DNA of 64,000 nucleotides from Metabacillus schmidteae (GTDB lineage Bacteria > Bacillota > Bacilli > Bacillales > Bacillaceae). Made by a program: the position numbers and the translations under genes. Within the stretch, counting starts at the first letter, position 1, and every line of letters begins with the position of its first letter. Below, piece by piece: positions 33,882 through 43,595 of the stretch. The notes beneath the pieces are model-generated. The model was given only the letters and a program-made list of their open reading frames with translations. It did no database searches and was not told where the DNA came from. The DNA is taken from assembly GCF_903166545.1 (NCBI RefSeq), contig NZ_CAESCH010000001.1:3476001-3540000 (forward strand), read 5' to 3'.

Positions 33882-36800
33882 TTAATGATGTTGAAGATTA
33901 TTCTCTTCTATTAATTGAACACTTTCTGTAATGACAGCTAACTCTGTTTTTAAGTGATCTGTGTCTTCATGACGGATATCCAACAAAGCTGAAAAGCCTT
34001 CCTCAGTTTGTTTTTTTACCTCTTGTATTAGGAGGTGATGAGATGATCCAATTGCATCACTATAATATTTTGAAAATTTTTCAATATATTCATTTAATAT
34101 ACTTGAAATAGGTGTATCCATTTTTGTAGATAAGTCATCAGACATGATCTTTTTCTCATTGCGCTCAAAGAAAGATTTTGTATTCTTAAATAACTTCAAA
34201 GCCGGCTGAATAGTTGCCAGCATACTTGATGAAAATTCAACAGCAATTGTTGGTGTTTGAATTTCGGGAAACTCAATTGTAGCAAGTGTAACATTTTTAG
34301 ACTTTTTCTTTATGAGCTGTACAATCCGGCTGAACTCACCATCTAAGGTTTTGTTAATAACTTTTTCTATTCTTAATGATGTAGCTTGCAGTTCTTGAAT
34401 TAATTCAAATTCTACCGTTCTGACAAGCTCTTCTAAACAAATTTTTAACGCTTGTTGAATGTCAGCATTTTGGTTAAATATGCTCGGATGGAAGCTCTCC
34501 TTAAAAAAGTCATTAAATCGGAAAAATAGACGCTGCTTCACGTAAAAAATCAGCTCTTCTATTTCTTTAGAAATAGATGTAACAATATGGTCATGAGATA
34601 AATTTGCTATTTCATCGTTGACATTCATTTGCTCTTGCAGAAGGCTTTCTCTTCTCTCCTCTTTTTCCTTGCCACTCAACTCGGCAGCATGAATAAGAGA
34701 TTGAATCCTTTCCTTGCAACGATTTAAATCTTCCTTAATTGATAAAAGAGTTGTATTCGTTAATTCCTCTTTAATAAATGTATTGAACTGTTTTTGAAAT
34801 TCAAAATAGTCTTTTTCTTCATCTACTTGGCCTGATAAAACATTTAAACTAGATACTCCAAATAGACGTACATTTCTTATCTCATGTTTTAAAAACTGAT
34901 CTTTAATATAAGACTTAACAACATTCACTTCTTCTTCATCTTTAGCTAAATCGACTGCGTTGATAATGAAGAACATTTTATCTAGTGTAAAAGAATCCTT
35001 AACCCTTCCTAATTGTCTTAAAAATTCCCGATCACCTTTTGAGAATGGGTGGTTGTAATAAGTGACATAAAGAATAGCATCTGCCTTTTTAATATATTGA
35101 AACGCTACATCTGTATGTCTTTTATGCAAAGAATCTGCTCCTGGCGTATCCACCAATGTTATACCTGCCCTTGTAATCGAGCAGTCAAAATAAACAATGA
35201 CCTCTTCCACTAAACATGCCTTTTCTTCCTTAGCAACAAAGTCCTTAAATGAATTCGTATCCGATTGTACGGTAAGTCCTACACTTGTTAACGTTTGATA
35301 ATCCACTATCGCTTTATGATACTTTGCTATCTGTTCAGTTTCGTTTTTATTTTGGCCTTGATAGTTCTGAAGAATTTCTGCCAAGCTCTCAATCGTAAAG
35401 TTCTTATTATTCAAAGAAGGGATACTAATCATTATTTCCTTCATTAACATCTCTTTTGATTTCAATTTCACTTCAACTAACCCATGTGCCTTTTCAGGTG
35501 TTGGCGGAGCTATTTTATTTATCGTCGCTGTCGTCGGATTAGGAGATGAAGGTAACAGTCTTTCTCCTATAAGTGCGTTAGCAAAGGAAGATTTTCCTGC
35601 ACTGAAGGCACCGAATAATGCAACAGTAAAGGAGCGGTTTTTAAAACTGTTAATCTTCCCTTCAAGTGACTCTGTAAATTGCTTAAACCCTTGGATATTG
35701 TCAAGACGTTTGACAGCCTGCTCTGCACTCTTTATAAACTCATCCCTCTTACTGTAACGAGTATTGTATTGAGGCTTTGATAATTGATCCTCTCTTGATT
35801 CTTCAGCAGCCACTACCTTTTCTTGTAATCGGATGTCTTTTGTTACTTTCTTATATGTCTGATGCTCATTTAACCATTTTTCTTCATTATGAGTTGAATC
35901 AAATATTCCATTATTTATTTCCTGCAGTGAATGTCGATATTGCTCAAGTGTCTCGAACTTGAATAAAATCTCTTTATAATGGCCAATTCTTTCTTTTTCG
36001 CTCTTTACACTTACATTTATTTCATCGATTTGCTCTTGAATTTCTTTATTTATACCATCCATCATCTTTTTAAATAAGTCCATAACTTGATGCTTACTTT
36101 GCTTTTTGATTAATTCACTAACATCGGAGGAATACGTTAAAATATACTGATTATTAAACGAAGCACCTGTTTTTATTGCATCAGATACTAGTTGCTCTGG
36201 AACGTTGATGGAAAACGATTGAGCTTCTTGAATACGCTTTGGATCATGAATTTCATATGTTTGAATAAATTCTTTAAGTAATGTTATAAAGTGCCATGAA
36301 ATTTGCGTTTCTGTATTTTTCATCAGACTGTCATATAATTCTTTTTTTCTTTTTTCACGTTCTTGTTCGGTTTTAGACTTCGAAAAAAGTAAACCAACCT
36401 TAAAAGAAGGATCTGCAGCCTCAATAAACGCTGAAGCCTTATCCCTTGTTTCAAATGGAATTAAGTTAGCACTTTTTAATATTGCTGATACTTTTTCTTC
36501 TGTATCTAAGACAAGCTTTTCCATCTTCTCTTCTTTCTGCTGTATCTGCGCAAGTAAACGATTCAATTTGTTTGTATAATCCTCTAATCTCTCTCGAATC
36601 TCATCCTCGTTTTGCTCTGTTAGATCAAGCTGTTCCTCATATTTGTCAATATGTTCCGACACAACTTGTGTAATTGATTGAGAAATATTTTGATCCAGAA
36701 ATCTATTTTTATCCTGAATGACAACTCTAATTAACTCTTTCACTTTTTCTAAATCATTATAAGGATGTTGATCGTTTCTTAAGGTAGTAAAGAACACGTC

Positions 36801-37490
36801 TTGCGGATGTAGTCCTACTTCTGCAAATGATCCCTCAATGTTCTGTCTAAAGTCTTGGAAACGAATTTCTTTTTCCTCATGTTTATCAATTTGATTGACA
36901 ATCAAGAAAATCATTTTATTTCGACTCTTCATTTCTTGGATAAATGAAAGATTCTCTTCTGATTGAACATGATTGTAGTCGGTTACATAAAAAATAATAT
37001 CAGCTAAATGAAGCATTGATTCTGTTGACAATTTATGTGCTGCATCTGTGGAATCAATCCCAGGTGAATCCATAATGACAACATCTTCTGCTAAGTTGTC
37101 ATAAGGTTTCTTAATACGGATCCTCTCAATATCGTCCCCTTGTTTACAATATTCCTTGATTTGTTCTATTGAGTAGTCACCTGATAATTCAATACTTTCT
37201 TTTGCTGCAGAATATAAAGTTACCTGCTCTATCCCATTTTCCAACATAACAAGGTTAGCACTTGTAGGAATTGGACTTGTCGGTAAAATTTGCTCATCTA
37301 AAAGTTTGTTTATCATAGATGACTTTCCTGCCGAAAAATGGCCGGCAAAAGCAATATACAATTTTTCTTGTTCAAGCTTATGAGCCATTTCGACTAATTT
37401 AATCGCATTTTCATGATCTTTTTCATCGATCATTTCATGAAGATTAATAATGGTTTGCATCAAATGTTTTGATTTTACAACAGTTGTCAT
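33882..37490 (-). CDS. dynA: Two-headed dynamin-like GTPase DynA (YpbR)
   Basis: A 1202-residue membrane-remodelling GTPase made of two fused bacterial dynamin units. The first P-loop is GHFSAGKSS (residues 50-58) with DSPG in switch II and NQID as G4. The second unit, from about residue 590, has GAFSAGKSS, DTPGAD and NAVD. Long helical stalks follow each GTPase head. B. subtilis DynA (about 1190 residues) tethers and fuses membranes and aids phage and antibiotic tolerance. Start at ATG 37490, after AAGGGG; ten upstream codons are open without a site. Confidence 0.95.
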   Translation of the reverse strand: MTTVVKSKHLMQTIINLHEMIDEKDHENAIKLVEMAHKLEQEKLYIAFAGHFSAGKSSMINKLLDEQILPTSPIPTSANLVMLENGIEQVTLYSAAKESIELSGDYSIEQIKEYCKQGDDIERIRIKKPYDNLAEDVVIMDSPGIDSTDAAHKLSTESMLHLADIIFYVTDYNHVQSEENLSFIQEMKSRNKMIFLIVNQIDKHEEKEIRFQDFRQNIEGSFAEVGLHPQDVFFTTLRNDQHPYNDLEKVKELIRVVIQDKNRFLDQNISQSITQVVSEHIDKYEEQLDLTEQNEDEIRERLEDYTNKLNRLLAQIQQKEEKMEKLVLDTEEKVSAILKSANLIPFETRDKASAFIEAADPSFKVGLLFSKSKTEQEREKRKKELYDSLMKNTETQISWHFITLLKEFIQTYEIHDPKRIQEAQSFSINVPEQLVSDAIKTGASFNNQYILTYSSDVSELIKKQSKHQVMDLFKKMMDGINKEIQEQIDEINVSVKSEKERIGHYKEILFKFETLEQYRHSLQEINNGIFDSTHNEEKWLNEHQTYKKVTKDIRLQEKVVAAEESREDQLSKPQYNTRYSKRDEFIKSAEQAVKRLDNIQGFKQFTESLEGKINSFKNRSFTVALFGAFSAGKSSFANALIGERLLPSSPNPTTATINKIAPPTPEKAHGLVEVKLKSKEMLMKEIMISIPSLNNKNFTIESLAEILQNYQGQNKNETEQIAKYHKAIVDYQTLTSVGLTVQSDTNSFKDFVAKEEKACLVEEVIVYFDCSITRAGITLVDTPGADSLHKRHTDVAFQYIKKADAILYVTYYNHPFSKGDREFLRQLGRVKDSFTLDKMFFIINAVDLAKDEEEVNVVKSYIKDQFLKHEIRNVRLFGVSSLNVLSGQVDEEKDYFEFQKQFNTFIKEELTNTTLLSIKEDLNRCKERIQSLIHAAELSGKEKEERRESLLQEQMNVNDEIANLSHDHIVTSISKEIEELIFYVKQRLFFRFNDFFKESFHPSIFNQNADIQQALKICLEELVRTVEFELIQELQATSLRIEKVINKTLDGEFSRIVQLIKKKSKNVTLATIEFPEIQTPTIAVEFSSSMLATIQPALKLFKNTKSFFERNEKKIMSDDLSTKMDTPISSILNEYIEKFSKYYSDAIGSSHHLLIQEVKKQTEEGFSALLDIRHEDTDHLKTELAVITESVQLIEENNLQHH

Positions 37491-37587
37491 GTTTATCCCC
37501 TTCACTAATGGCACTTTCAATTTGATAACTACATTTTACAGAATTATATGCAAATTTGCTATTATCGTTTTGTAGAAAAAAGAATAA

Positions 37588-37616
37588 AGGCTCACAACAA
37601 CAAGCTGTGAGCCTAA
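37588..37616 (-). terminator. Terminator of the Fur-controlled small gene
   Basis: Stem AGGCTCAC / GTGAGCCT with an 11-base loop; the minus strand leaves it into a T-rich stretch ending TTCTTTTTT. Confidence 0.7.
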
Positions 37617-37644
37617 AAACTACTATATAAAATGTTCAAAATTA

Positions 37645-37734
37645 TTATGCTTTTTGGGTATCAATATTTTTTAGTATGTAGCCAATTAACAGACTATACG
37701 TAACAACGGTACAACCGACAAATAACATCGTCAT
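37645..37734 (-). CDS. 29-residue membrane peptide under a Fur-box promoter
   Basis: MTMLFVGCTVVTYSLLIGYI followed by LKNIDTQKA: one hydrophobic helix with a short polar tail and one Cys. GGAGG is 12 bases before the ATG, slightly far. It forms a separate unit with its own promoter, two Fur-like boxes and a terminator. B. subtilis has small Fur-regulated peptides (FbpA, FbpB, FbpC) that work with the sRNA FsrA; FbpC is of about this size, but this peptide is not basic and homology is not shown. The transcript might also act as an RNA. Confidence 0.6.
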   Translation of the reverse strand: MTMLFVGCTVVTYSLLIGYILKNIDTQKA

Positions 37735-37758
37735 ATTCGCAGCAGACCTCCATATTTA

Positions 37759-37812
37759 TGAGAATGATTTTCAACACAATCATATTCTATCATCAATGAT
37801 AATCATTTTCAA
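37759..37812 (-). promoter_or_regulatory. Promoter with two Fur boxes
   Basis: On the minus strand TTGAAA (37807-37812), a 17-base spacer, and TAGAAT (37784-37789). One Fur box (TGAAAATGATTATCA, 37797-37811) covers the -35 and spacer with a single mismatch to the TGATAATnATTATCA consensus. A second (TGAAAATCATTCTCA, 37759-37773, two mismatches) lies just downstream of the start point. This predicts iron-dependent repression of the 37645-37734 gene. Confidence 0.75.
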
Positions 37813-37848
37813 TGGAACTTTTGATATTTTTAGAAAAATCTTTCTTAG

Positions 37849-38397
37849 TTACCTTTTCGGTGAAAATCTGGACTTAACCGGAAAGACTTCATGATAATTC
37901 GTATATGTTTGAAGAGCGGATTCTTCAGCAGGAATTCTTATCGTCATCATCACTACATTCATGATCGTAAACAGAATTGCAGTTATATACGCATGAAATA
38001 ATAAAGGTAGTAATAAAATTTCAACCGCTACAACAATATAATTCGGATGTTTTACAAATTTGTACGGTCCCCGTGAAATGACCACATCACCTGGAACAAT
38101 CATTATTTTCGTGTTCCAATAATTCCCTAGTGAAAATACTGCCCAATACCGTAAAACCTGTGTCAAAAACAGGATTGGAAACATAACAATCCATATGTCT
38201 GTTAACCCTCTTTGAAAAACTTGCACTTCTATAAAAAAGGAGATTAAAAAGAGCAGATGTAAGGACACAATATAAGGATAATGGTCACTTCCATGCTCAA
38301 TTCCACCTCTATTCTTCATCCACTTTTCATTTTTTCTTGCAATAAACAGCTCAGTTATTCTTTGTGCGATTAAAAAGAAAAAGACAATGTAAAACAT
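37849..38397 (-). CDS. bpsB: Alkylpyrone O-methyltransferase BpsB (YpbQ), ICMT family
   Basis: A 182-residue membrane protein with four to five helices of the isoprenylcysteine carboxyl methyltransferase family. The SAM-binding signature KFVKHPNYIVV and the later RIPAEESAL are present. In B. subtilis BpsB methylates the alkylpyrones made by the adjacent type III polyketide synthase, which here lies six bases upstream on the same strand, so the two form an operon. Confidence 0.9.
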   Translation of the reverse strand: MFYIVFFFLIAQRITELFIARKNEKWMKNRGGIEHGSDHYPYIVSLHLLFLISFFIEVQVFQRGLTDIWIVMFPILFLTQVLRYWAVFSLGNYWNTKIMIVPGDVVISRGPYKFVKHPNYIVVAVEILLLPLLFHAYITAILFTIMNVVMMTIRIPAEESALQTYTNYHEVFPVKSRFSPKR

Positions 38398-38403
38398 ACC
38401 TTA

Positions 38404-39504
38404 TCATTCCTCCCATTGAACAAGTAACATTTCAGAGCTAAATCCAGGTCCGAGAGCACCAATTAAACCATACTCTTTCGCTTTACCTAGTTCCCTTTGG
38501 AGATATAATTCTAAAACATACATAACCGTTACAGATGACATATTTCCATGGTTTATTAATACTTCTTTTGAAATTTGTAATTGTTCTTCTGAAAAACCAA
38601 GACCTTCTTTATAAGCATCGATTACTTTTTTTCCTCCCGGATGGGCAATGAAGTGGTTTATATCGTCTAATTTCATTTTATTTTCTTCCAAGAAATCAAT
38701 AACTTGTGGTCGAAGCCACTTTTTAATAATCGAAGGAATATCTCGTGAAAAAATAACATACAGCCCATTATTTTTAATTTCCCACCCCATTACATCCTCG
38801 GAATTGCGCATCATTGTTGATCTTGTATCAAGTATTTTAGGGACAGAATGTAATTTGGATTTTGATTTCCAATCAACATTTTTTCCCGCCACACAAGTAC
38901 ATGCAACACCATCTGCAAAAAGGGATGTACCAATTAAATTACTTTTTGACCTATCATCATGTTGAAAAGTTAAGCTGCATAATTCCACTGAAATAACAAG
39001 AACCGTCGAGTCTGGATAGGCCTTACAATATTCATAAGCACGAGACAAGCCTGAAGCCCCTCCAGCACATCCCAATCCCCAGATTGGAATTCGCTTTGTC
39101 GTTTCTTTAAAAGGCAAGGCATTCATTATTTTTGCCTCTATACTTGGAGTTGATAATCCAGTTGTGCTTACAAAAAAGAGTGCATCAACCTCTTCATACT
39201 TGATATTGCTATGTAATAACGCTTTATTAGAAAGGCAATTTTCCACCGCTTCAATACCATGTTTCACTGCTGTTTTAATATAAAGATTATTTTTCTCTTC
39301 AAACGATCGGGGCTTTTTGTACCATTCAACAGGCTGTGCAAATTGCCGTTTTTCTATTTCACCATTTTTAAAAACGGGTAAAAGGCGATCAAAATCTTTA
39401 AATGAATCCTCAAATATTTCTTTTGCAAATTCTATAGTTGAATCTTGAGTCAATTCATATTGAGGAATAGATTTTCCTACCGATAAGATATAGGCCAAAG
39501 TCAC
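38404..39504 (-). CDS. bpsA: Type III polyketide synthase (alkylpyrone synthase)
   Basis: A 366-residue chalcone-synthase-like condensing enzyme. The catalytic triad is Cys146 (GLGCAGGASG), His288 (IAHPGGKK) and Asn321 (NHGNMSS). BpsA of B. subtilis extends long fatty acyl-CoA with malonyl-CoA to triketide pyrones, which end in the membrane. Followed directly by bpsB. It marks the end of the conserved backbone in this window. TTCACCTCA upstream on the plus strand corresponds to a TGAGGTGA ribosome site. Confidence 0.93.
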   Translation of the reverse strand: MTLAYILSVGKSIPQYELTQDSTIEFAKEIFEDSFKDFDRLLPVFKNGEIEKRQFAQPVEWYKKPRSFEEKNNLYIKTAVKHGIEAVENCLSNKALLHSNIKYEEVDALFFVSTTGLSTPSIEAKIMNALPFKETTKRIPIWGLGCAGGASGLSRAYEYCKAYPDSTVLVISVELCSLTFQHDDRSKSNLIGTSLFADGVACTCVAGKNVDWKSKSKLHSVPKILDTRSTMMRNSEDVMGWEIKNNGLYVIFSRDIPSIIKKWLRPQVIDFLEENKMKLDDINHFIAHPGGKKVIDAYKEGLGFSEEQLQISKEVLINHGNMSSVTVMYVLELYLQRELGKAKEYGLIGALGPGFSSEMLLVQWEE

Positions 39505-39824
39505 TTCACCTCATTATTCTTCAAGCAGTAATATCATCAAAATGTATTTACTTACTTTACTTTTTCCAAAGAAGCTAAATTTATCCAAAAATAAAAACCT
39601 CTCCGACTTGAGAGGTTAGTTGACTTTAGACTTTATATCATACCCCTGCCCTGTTAAAATTTGATGGGAATATAATTTTAATATATCTAATAAAACTTAA
39701 TTAATTTAATAATTCTTTTTATTTCACATGATATAGAATCTTAAACAGTAGCAATCGCGTTTCTATTACTGAAGATCGTTATTAAAGACATTAAGTCAAC
39801 CTTCCCACACGTAGTCTTTTTCCA
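39505..39824. other. Intergenic stretch at the backbone/accessory boundary
   Basis: About 320 AT-rich bases between bpsA and the AraC-type gene. It contains the AraC-gene terminator at 39592-39618. Otherwise I see nothing; no open frame has a ribosome site. Confidence 0.5.
39592..39618 (-). terminator. Terminator of the araC-type gene
   Basis: Stem AACCTCTC / GAGAGGTT with a 6-base loop, followed on the minus strand by TTTTTATTTTT; 200 bases after the gene. Confidence 0.75.
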
Positions 39825-40727
39825 TTAAATGTAATTATCTCTCATTCGTTTTATATCTTCTCTAGGTGGCAATCCGAACATCCGGGAGTATTCTCGACTG
39901 AATTGCGATTGACTCTCGTACCCCACCTTAAATGCAACGTTTGCTACATCTGTTGGATCATCCAATAACAAACGCCTAGCTTCCTGCAATCTCAATTGTT
40001 TTTGAAACTGAATGGGACTCAATGCGGTTACATCTTTAAAATGTCTGTGTAACGATGAAACACTCATATTGGCAATTTCGGCAAGCTCCTCAATTCGAAG
40101 AGACTTTTCTACATTTTTTATAAGATAGTCTATAACTTCTCTTATTCTAGACGCATTGCTACCTTCTACTGCTATTTGCTCAAGAGATCCACTATGTGGA
40201 CCTTGTAAGATCCAATAGATAATTTCTTTTTTTATTAATGGAGCAAGGACAGGAATATGCTTTGGATTGTCTATTAAACGAGCTAATCTTAGAACTGCAT
40301 CTATCAAAAACGGTTCTACTTCGCTAACAAACATAGCTCTTTTAGTGTTCTTTTCCTGTATAAATTTAATATTTGTTTCATTTAGTACGTTCAAAATTTG
40401 GCCTGGTGTAAATTCAAGTTTGAGAGCTAGATAGGGTGATTCTTTTGAGGCTTTAACCACTTGTCCTGTAACCGGCAAGTCAACGGATGCCACAATATAG
40501 TGACCGGAACCGTACAAAAAGCGTTCCTTTCCCAATAAGACCTCCTTCTCTCCTTGGAGGATTATACAAAAAGACGGCTCGTTAACTCTAGAAATGGGTT
40601 CAGTAATCATGGATTCGCGGATAAGAAATAAAGAGGGTACTGTTGTAGAATGGACACCATCCTGTTTTGAATTGCGCATAATAAGGTTAACAAGTTCATT
40701 ATTTTGTTTGTGGGTTTTTTCAGACAT
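39825..40727 (-). CDS. AraC-family transcriptional regulator
   Basis: A 300-residue regulator. An AraC N-terminal cupin-like sensing domain (about 20-175, FCIILQGEKEVLLGKERFLY) is followed by two C-terminal HTH motifs (about 200-295: LRIEELAEIANMSVSSLHRHF and DVANVAFKVGYESQSQFSREY). It is divergent from an aldo/keto reductase gene across 188 bases, the standard layout for a regulator and its target; that pairing is inferred. Confidence 0.92.
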   Translation of the reverse strand: MSEKTHKQNNELVNLIMRNSKQDGVHSTTVPSLFLIRESMITEPISRVNEPSFCIILQGEKEVLLGKERFLYGSGHYIVASVDLPVTGQVVKASKESPYLALKLEFTPGQILNVLNETNIKFIQEKNTKRAMFVSEVEPFLIDAVLRLARLIDNPKHIPVLAPLIKKEIIYWILQGPHSGSLEQIAVEGSNASRIREVIDYLIKNVEKSLRIEELAEIANMSVSSLHRHFKDVTALSPIQFQKQLRLQEARRLLLDDPTDVANVAFKVGYESQSQFSREYSRMFGLPPREDIKRMRDNYI

Positions 40728-40915
40728 ATCTTATATTCTCCTTTTCTTCAACTTGGGTTATTATATCTGATATTTATTGAATGAGGAAGAATGATTGAGA
40801 GGATTAGGCAAAAACTTGATAGGAATATAATAACGGTTTCATTATTATTTATGACATAATGAATTGTAGGTAATTATGATAAATGTGACAAGTATACAAA
40901 GAGAGGAACGATCAA

Positions 40916-41896
40916 ATGGAGTATGTGAAACTTGGTAATACAGGCTTAGATGTATCTCGATTTTGTCTTGGATGTATGGGTTTTGGGGACGCTGACAAAT
41001 GGCTTCATCAATGGGTAATTAATGAAGAAGAATCTCGTACTGTCATAAAAAAAGCCCTAGAGTTAGGGGTTAATTTTTTTGATACAGCAAACGTGTACTC
41101 ACTTGGTACCAGTGAGGAGTATCTTGGTCGAGCTTTGAAAGATTATTCAAATCGTGATGAAGTTGTGATAGCAACTAAAGTACATGGACAAATGCATAAA
41201 GGTCCAAATGGTTCTGGTCTCTCTAGAAAAGCAATTATGAGTGAAATTGATAAAAGTCTTAAGAGATTGGAAACTGATTATGTAGATCTTTATATCATCC
41301 ATCGCTGGGATTACACTACTCCTATTGAAGAAACAATGGAAGCATTGCATGATATAGTGAAGTCAGGAAAAGCAAGATACATAGGTGCATCTGCCATGTA
41401 CGCTTGGCAGTTTCAAAAAGCATTATACGTGGCTGAAAAAAATGGCTGGACGAAGTTCGTTTCCATGCAGAACCACCTCAACCTAATCTACCGTGAAGAA
41501 GAAAGAGAAATGCTGCCTTTTTGTAAGGAAGAGAAAATTGGTGTCACTCCATATAGCCCTCTTGCTTCAGGGAGATTAACACGGGACTGGTCTGTTACCA
41601 CACATCGTTCTGAGACAGATCAAATCCAAAAATCAAAATACGATGCGACTGCTGATGCTGACAGACTAGTAGTTGAACGAGTAGCATTTATTGCAAAAAA
41701 ACACGGTGTTCCTCTAACACATATTGCACTTGCTTGGTTATTACAAAAAGAAACAATAACAGCGCCAATTATTGGGGCGACAAAAGTATCGCATCTTGAA
41801 GATGCTGTAGGTGCTTTACAAGTAAAGCTTATACCTGAAGAAATTGAGTTTCTTGAAGAGCCATATGTCCCTCATAGAATAGTAGGACATAGTTAA
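40916..41896 (+). CDS. Aldo/keto reductase
   Basis: A 326-residue NADPH-dependent oxidoreductase with TIM-barrel fold. The AKR tetrad is visible: Asp57 region in NFFDTANVYS (with Tyr), Lys in VIATKVHG and His in YIIHRWD. Ending ...APIIGATKVSHLEDAV binds the cofactor. Closest in feel to the YhdN/YajO-like group acting on small carbonyls or methylglyoxal-type aldehydes; substrate unknown. GAGAGG is about ten bases from the ATG. Divergent AraC regulator upstream, MFS exporter downstream. Confidence 0.9.
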   Translation: MEYVKLGNTGLDVSRFCLGCMGFGDADKWLHQWVINEEESRTVIKKALELGVNFFDTANVYSLGTSEEYLGRALKDYSNRDEVVIATKVHGQMHKGPNGSGLSRKAIMSEIDKSLKRLETDYVDLYIIHRWDYTTPIEETMEALHDIVKSGKARYIGASAMYAWQFQKALYVAEKNGWTKFVSMQNHLNLIYREEEREMLPFCKEEKIGVTPYSPLASGRLTRDWSVTTHRSETDQIQKSKYDATADADRLVVERVAFIAKKHGVPLTHIALAWLLQKETITAPIIGATKVSHLEDAVGALQVKLIPEEIEFLEEPYVPHRIVGHS

Positions 41897-41914
41897 TTTG
41901 AATATGTTTAGAAG

Positions 41915-41951
41915 CAAACCCAATTTACTTGATAGGTAGATTGGGTTTTGT
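41915..41951 (+). terminator. Terminator of the aldo/keto reductase gene
   Basis: Stem AAACCCAAT / ATTGGGTTT with a 15-base loop and short T tail. Confidence 0.65.
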
Positions 41952-41987
41952 CAAAAAGACTTAATCATACTAAAGGAGGCATGCGAT

Positions 41988-43169
41988 TTGGAACGCCTAT
42001 GGTCGAAGTCATTTATCTTTATGGTTTTAGGGATGTTTTTCTTATTTACTGCGTTTTATATGCTGTATCCAACACTGCCACTCTACATAAACGAAAGAGG
42101 TGGAAGTGAATCACAGGTAGGCCTAGCCATGGGTGCCTTTATGTTGTCTTCCGTTATCTTTCGACCTTTTGTAGGCGCATTGTTAGATAGATTTGGTAGA
42201 CGTCCCTTTATTATTTGGGGAGTCCTTTCCTTTGCAGCAGCTATGTACATGTACAATTGGATGGGCGGAATTATGATTTTAATGATTCTAAGAATCTTGC
42301 ACGGAATGACCTGGGCAGTTTCCACGACCTCCATCATCACCGCTGTTACAGATTTAATTCCGTCCGGTCGGCGCGGAGAGGGGATGGGATGGTCTGGCAT
42401 GGCTATGACATTAGCTATGGCAATTGGTCCCATGTTCGGACTTTGGATCACTCAAAATTTATCCTACCATTCTCTATTTCTTATTGCAGTCATTATTTCC
42501 GTCTTAGCACTAGTTTTATCATTCTGTGCAAAAACAACGTTTACACGTCCAACAGAAGTGAACAAAATAGAACTGTTCGAAAAATCAGTCCTACCCATTA
42601 CAATATCTGTCTTTTTGCTGTTTATCGCATATGGTGGCATAACTAGCTTTATACCACTGTTTACTGACTCGATAAAGGTCAACTCGGGGACATTCTTTTT
42701 GGTATATGCAGCCACTCTCGTCCTTATCCGTCCCCTTGCCGGAAAGCTTTCCGACAGATATAGTGAGGCGTTTGTCATCATTCCGGGAATGGTTATTACC
42801 ATTACTTCCCTAATTGTTTTAAGTTACTCAGTCAATTTACTTGGAGTAATCATTTCGGCTTGTTTATACGGTATTGGATTTGGCTCTGCACAACCTGCAC
42901 TTCAAGCAGCAACACTCCGTCTTGTTAACCCAGAACGTACAGGTGTAGCCAATGCGTCTTTCTCCACAGGAGCTGACCTTGGCATTGGTCTAGGTGCGAT
43001 CATATTAGGTTGGGTTTCCCAATACTCGAGTTATCAAATGCTGTTCACTGTTAGTGCCTTGTCAGTTTTGTTTTCATTACTCATGTTCACCTTTTTTGTA
43101 AAAACTACCTTGAAAACAAACAAGCTACCCCCTCGAAAATCTAATACTCTTTCATCTGAAACAAGTTAA
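41988..43169 (+). CDS. MFS transporter (drug/metabolite exporter type)
   Basis: A 393-residue protein with twelve predicted membrane helices. The loop 2-3 signature reads GALLDRFGRRPF and the helix 5 region GMGWSGMAMTLAMAIGP resembles the DHA1 antiporter motif C region. It starts with TTG, seven bases after AAAGGAGG. The cargo cannot be read from the sequence. Followed by a strong terminator. Confidence 0.9.
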   Translation: MERLWSKSFIFMVLGMFFLFTAFYMLYPTLPLYINERGGSESQVGLAMGAFMLSSVIFRPFVGALLDRFGRRPFIIWGVLSFAAAMYMYNWMGGIMILMILRILHGMTWAVSTTSIITAVTDLIPSGRRGEGMGWSGMAMTLAMAIGPMFGLWITQNLSYHSLFLIAVIISVLALVLSFCAKTTFTRPTEVNKIELFEKSVLPITISVFLLFIAYGGITSFIPLFTDSIKVNSGTFFLVYAATLVLIRPLAGKLSDRYSEAFVIIPGMVITITSLIVLSYSVNLLGVIISACLYGIGFGSAQPALQAATLRLVNPERTGVANASFSTGADLGIGLGAIILGWVSQYSSYQMLFTVSALSVLFSLLMFTFFVKTTLKTNKLPPRKSNTLSSETS

Positions 43170-43240
43170 ACTTAGTCTGGATAAATGTCAATTGTATTCA
43201 ATTTTTCTTATTTTTTTATTCTTAATGTATCATAAAATTT

Positions 43241-43287
43241 AGAAACAAGCCGACTACCTTTTATTATAGGAGGTCGGCTTGTTTCTA
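43241..43287 (+). terminator. Terminator of the MFS gene
   Basis: Stem AGAAACAAGCCGAC / GTCGGCTTGTTTCT with an 18-base loop. Confidence 0.8.
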
Positions 43288-43373
43288 TAATCTAGAAAAT
43301 TACATATATGACGATCTATTAGATTGATTCAAATGAAACTTTATTTGTTATTGTTGATATTCACAATATTCCA

Positions 43374-43586
43374 TTAGTTATAATACTCAAGCTCCTCTGG
43401 TGAAGGCTGCTCAATGATTTGCAACCACTGCTTTAAGTTTACTACTGGTTTAACAAAAGGAGCATCTGGCTTCTGAGCAGTCCTAGACCTAATACGGTAA
43501 AGAGCACGTCTTCTGATTATCGATAAAATGGATCCTACAGTTAGCTCTAATTCTATATAATTATAGGCAGAGGAGAGATTATTCAT
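43374..43586 (-). CDS. Orphan small reading frame, unknown
   Basis: A 70-codon frame with a basic middle (IIRRRALYRIRSRTAQK) and acidic end (PSPEELEYYN). The only purine-rich tract (AGAGAGGA) is about 20 bases before the ATG, too far. It lies directly after the remains of a TetR gene. It could be a real small DNA-binding protein or a leftover of a larger gene; I do not recognise it. Confidence 0.4.
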   Translation of the reverse strand: MNNLSSAYNYIELELTVGSILSIIRRRALYRIRSRTAQKPDAPFVKPVVNLKQWLQIIEQPSPEELEYYN

Positions 43587-43595
43587 ATTATAAAT

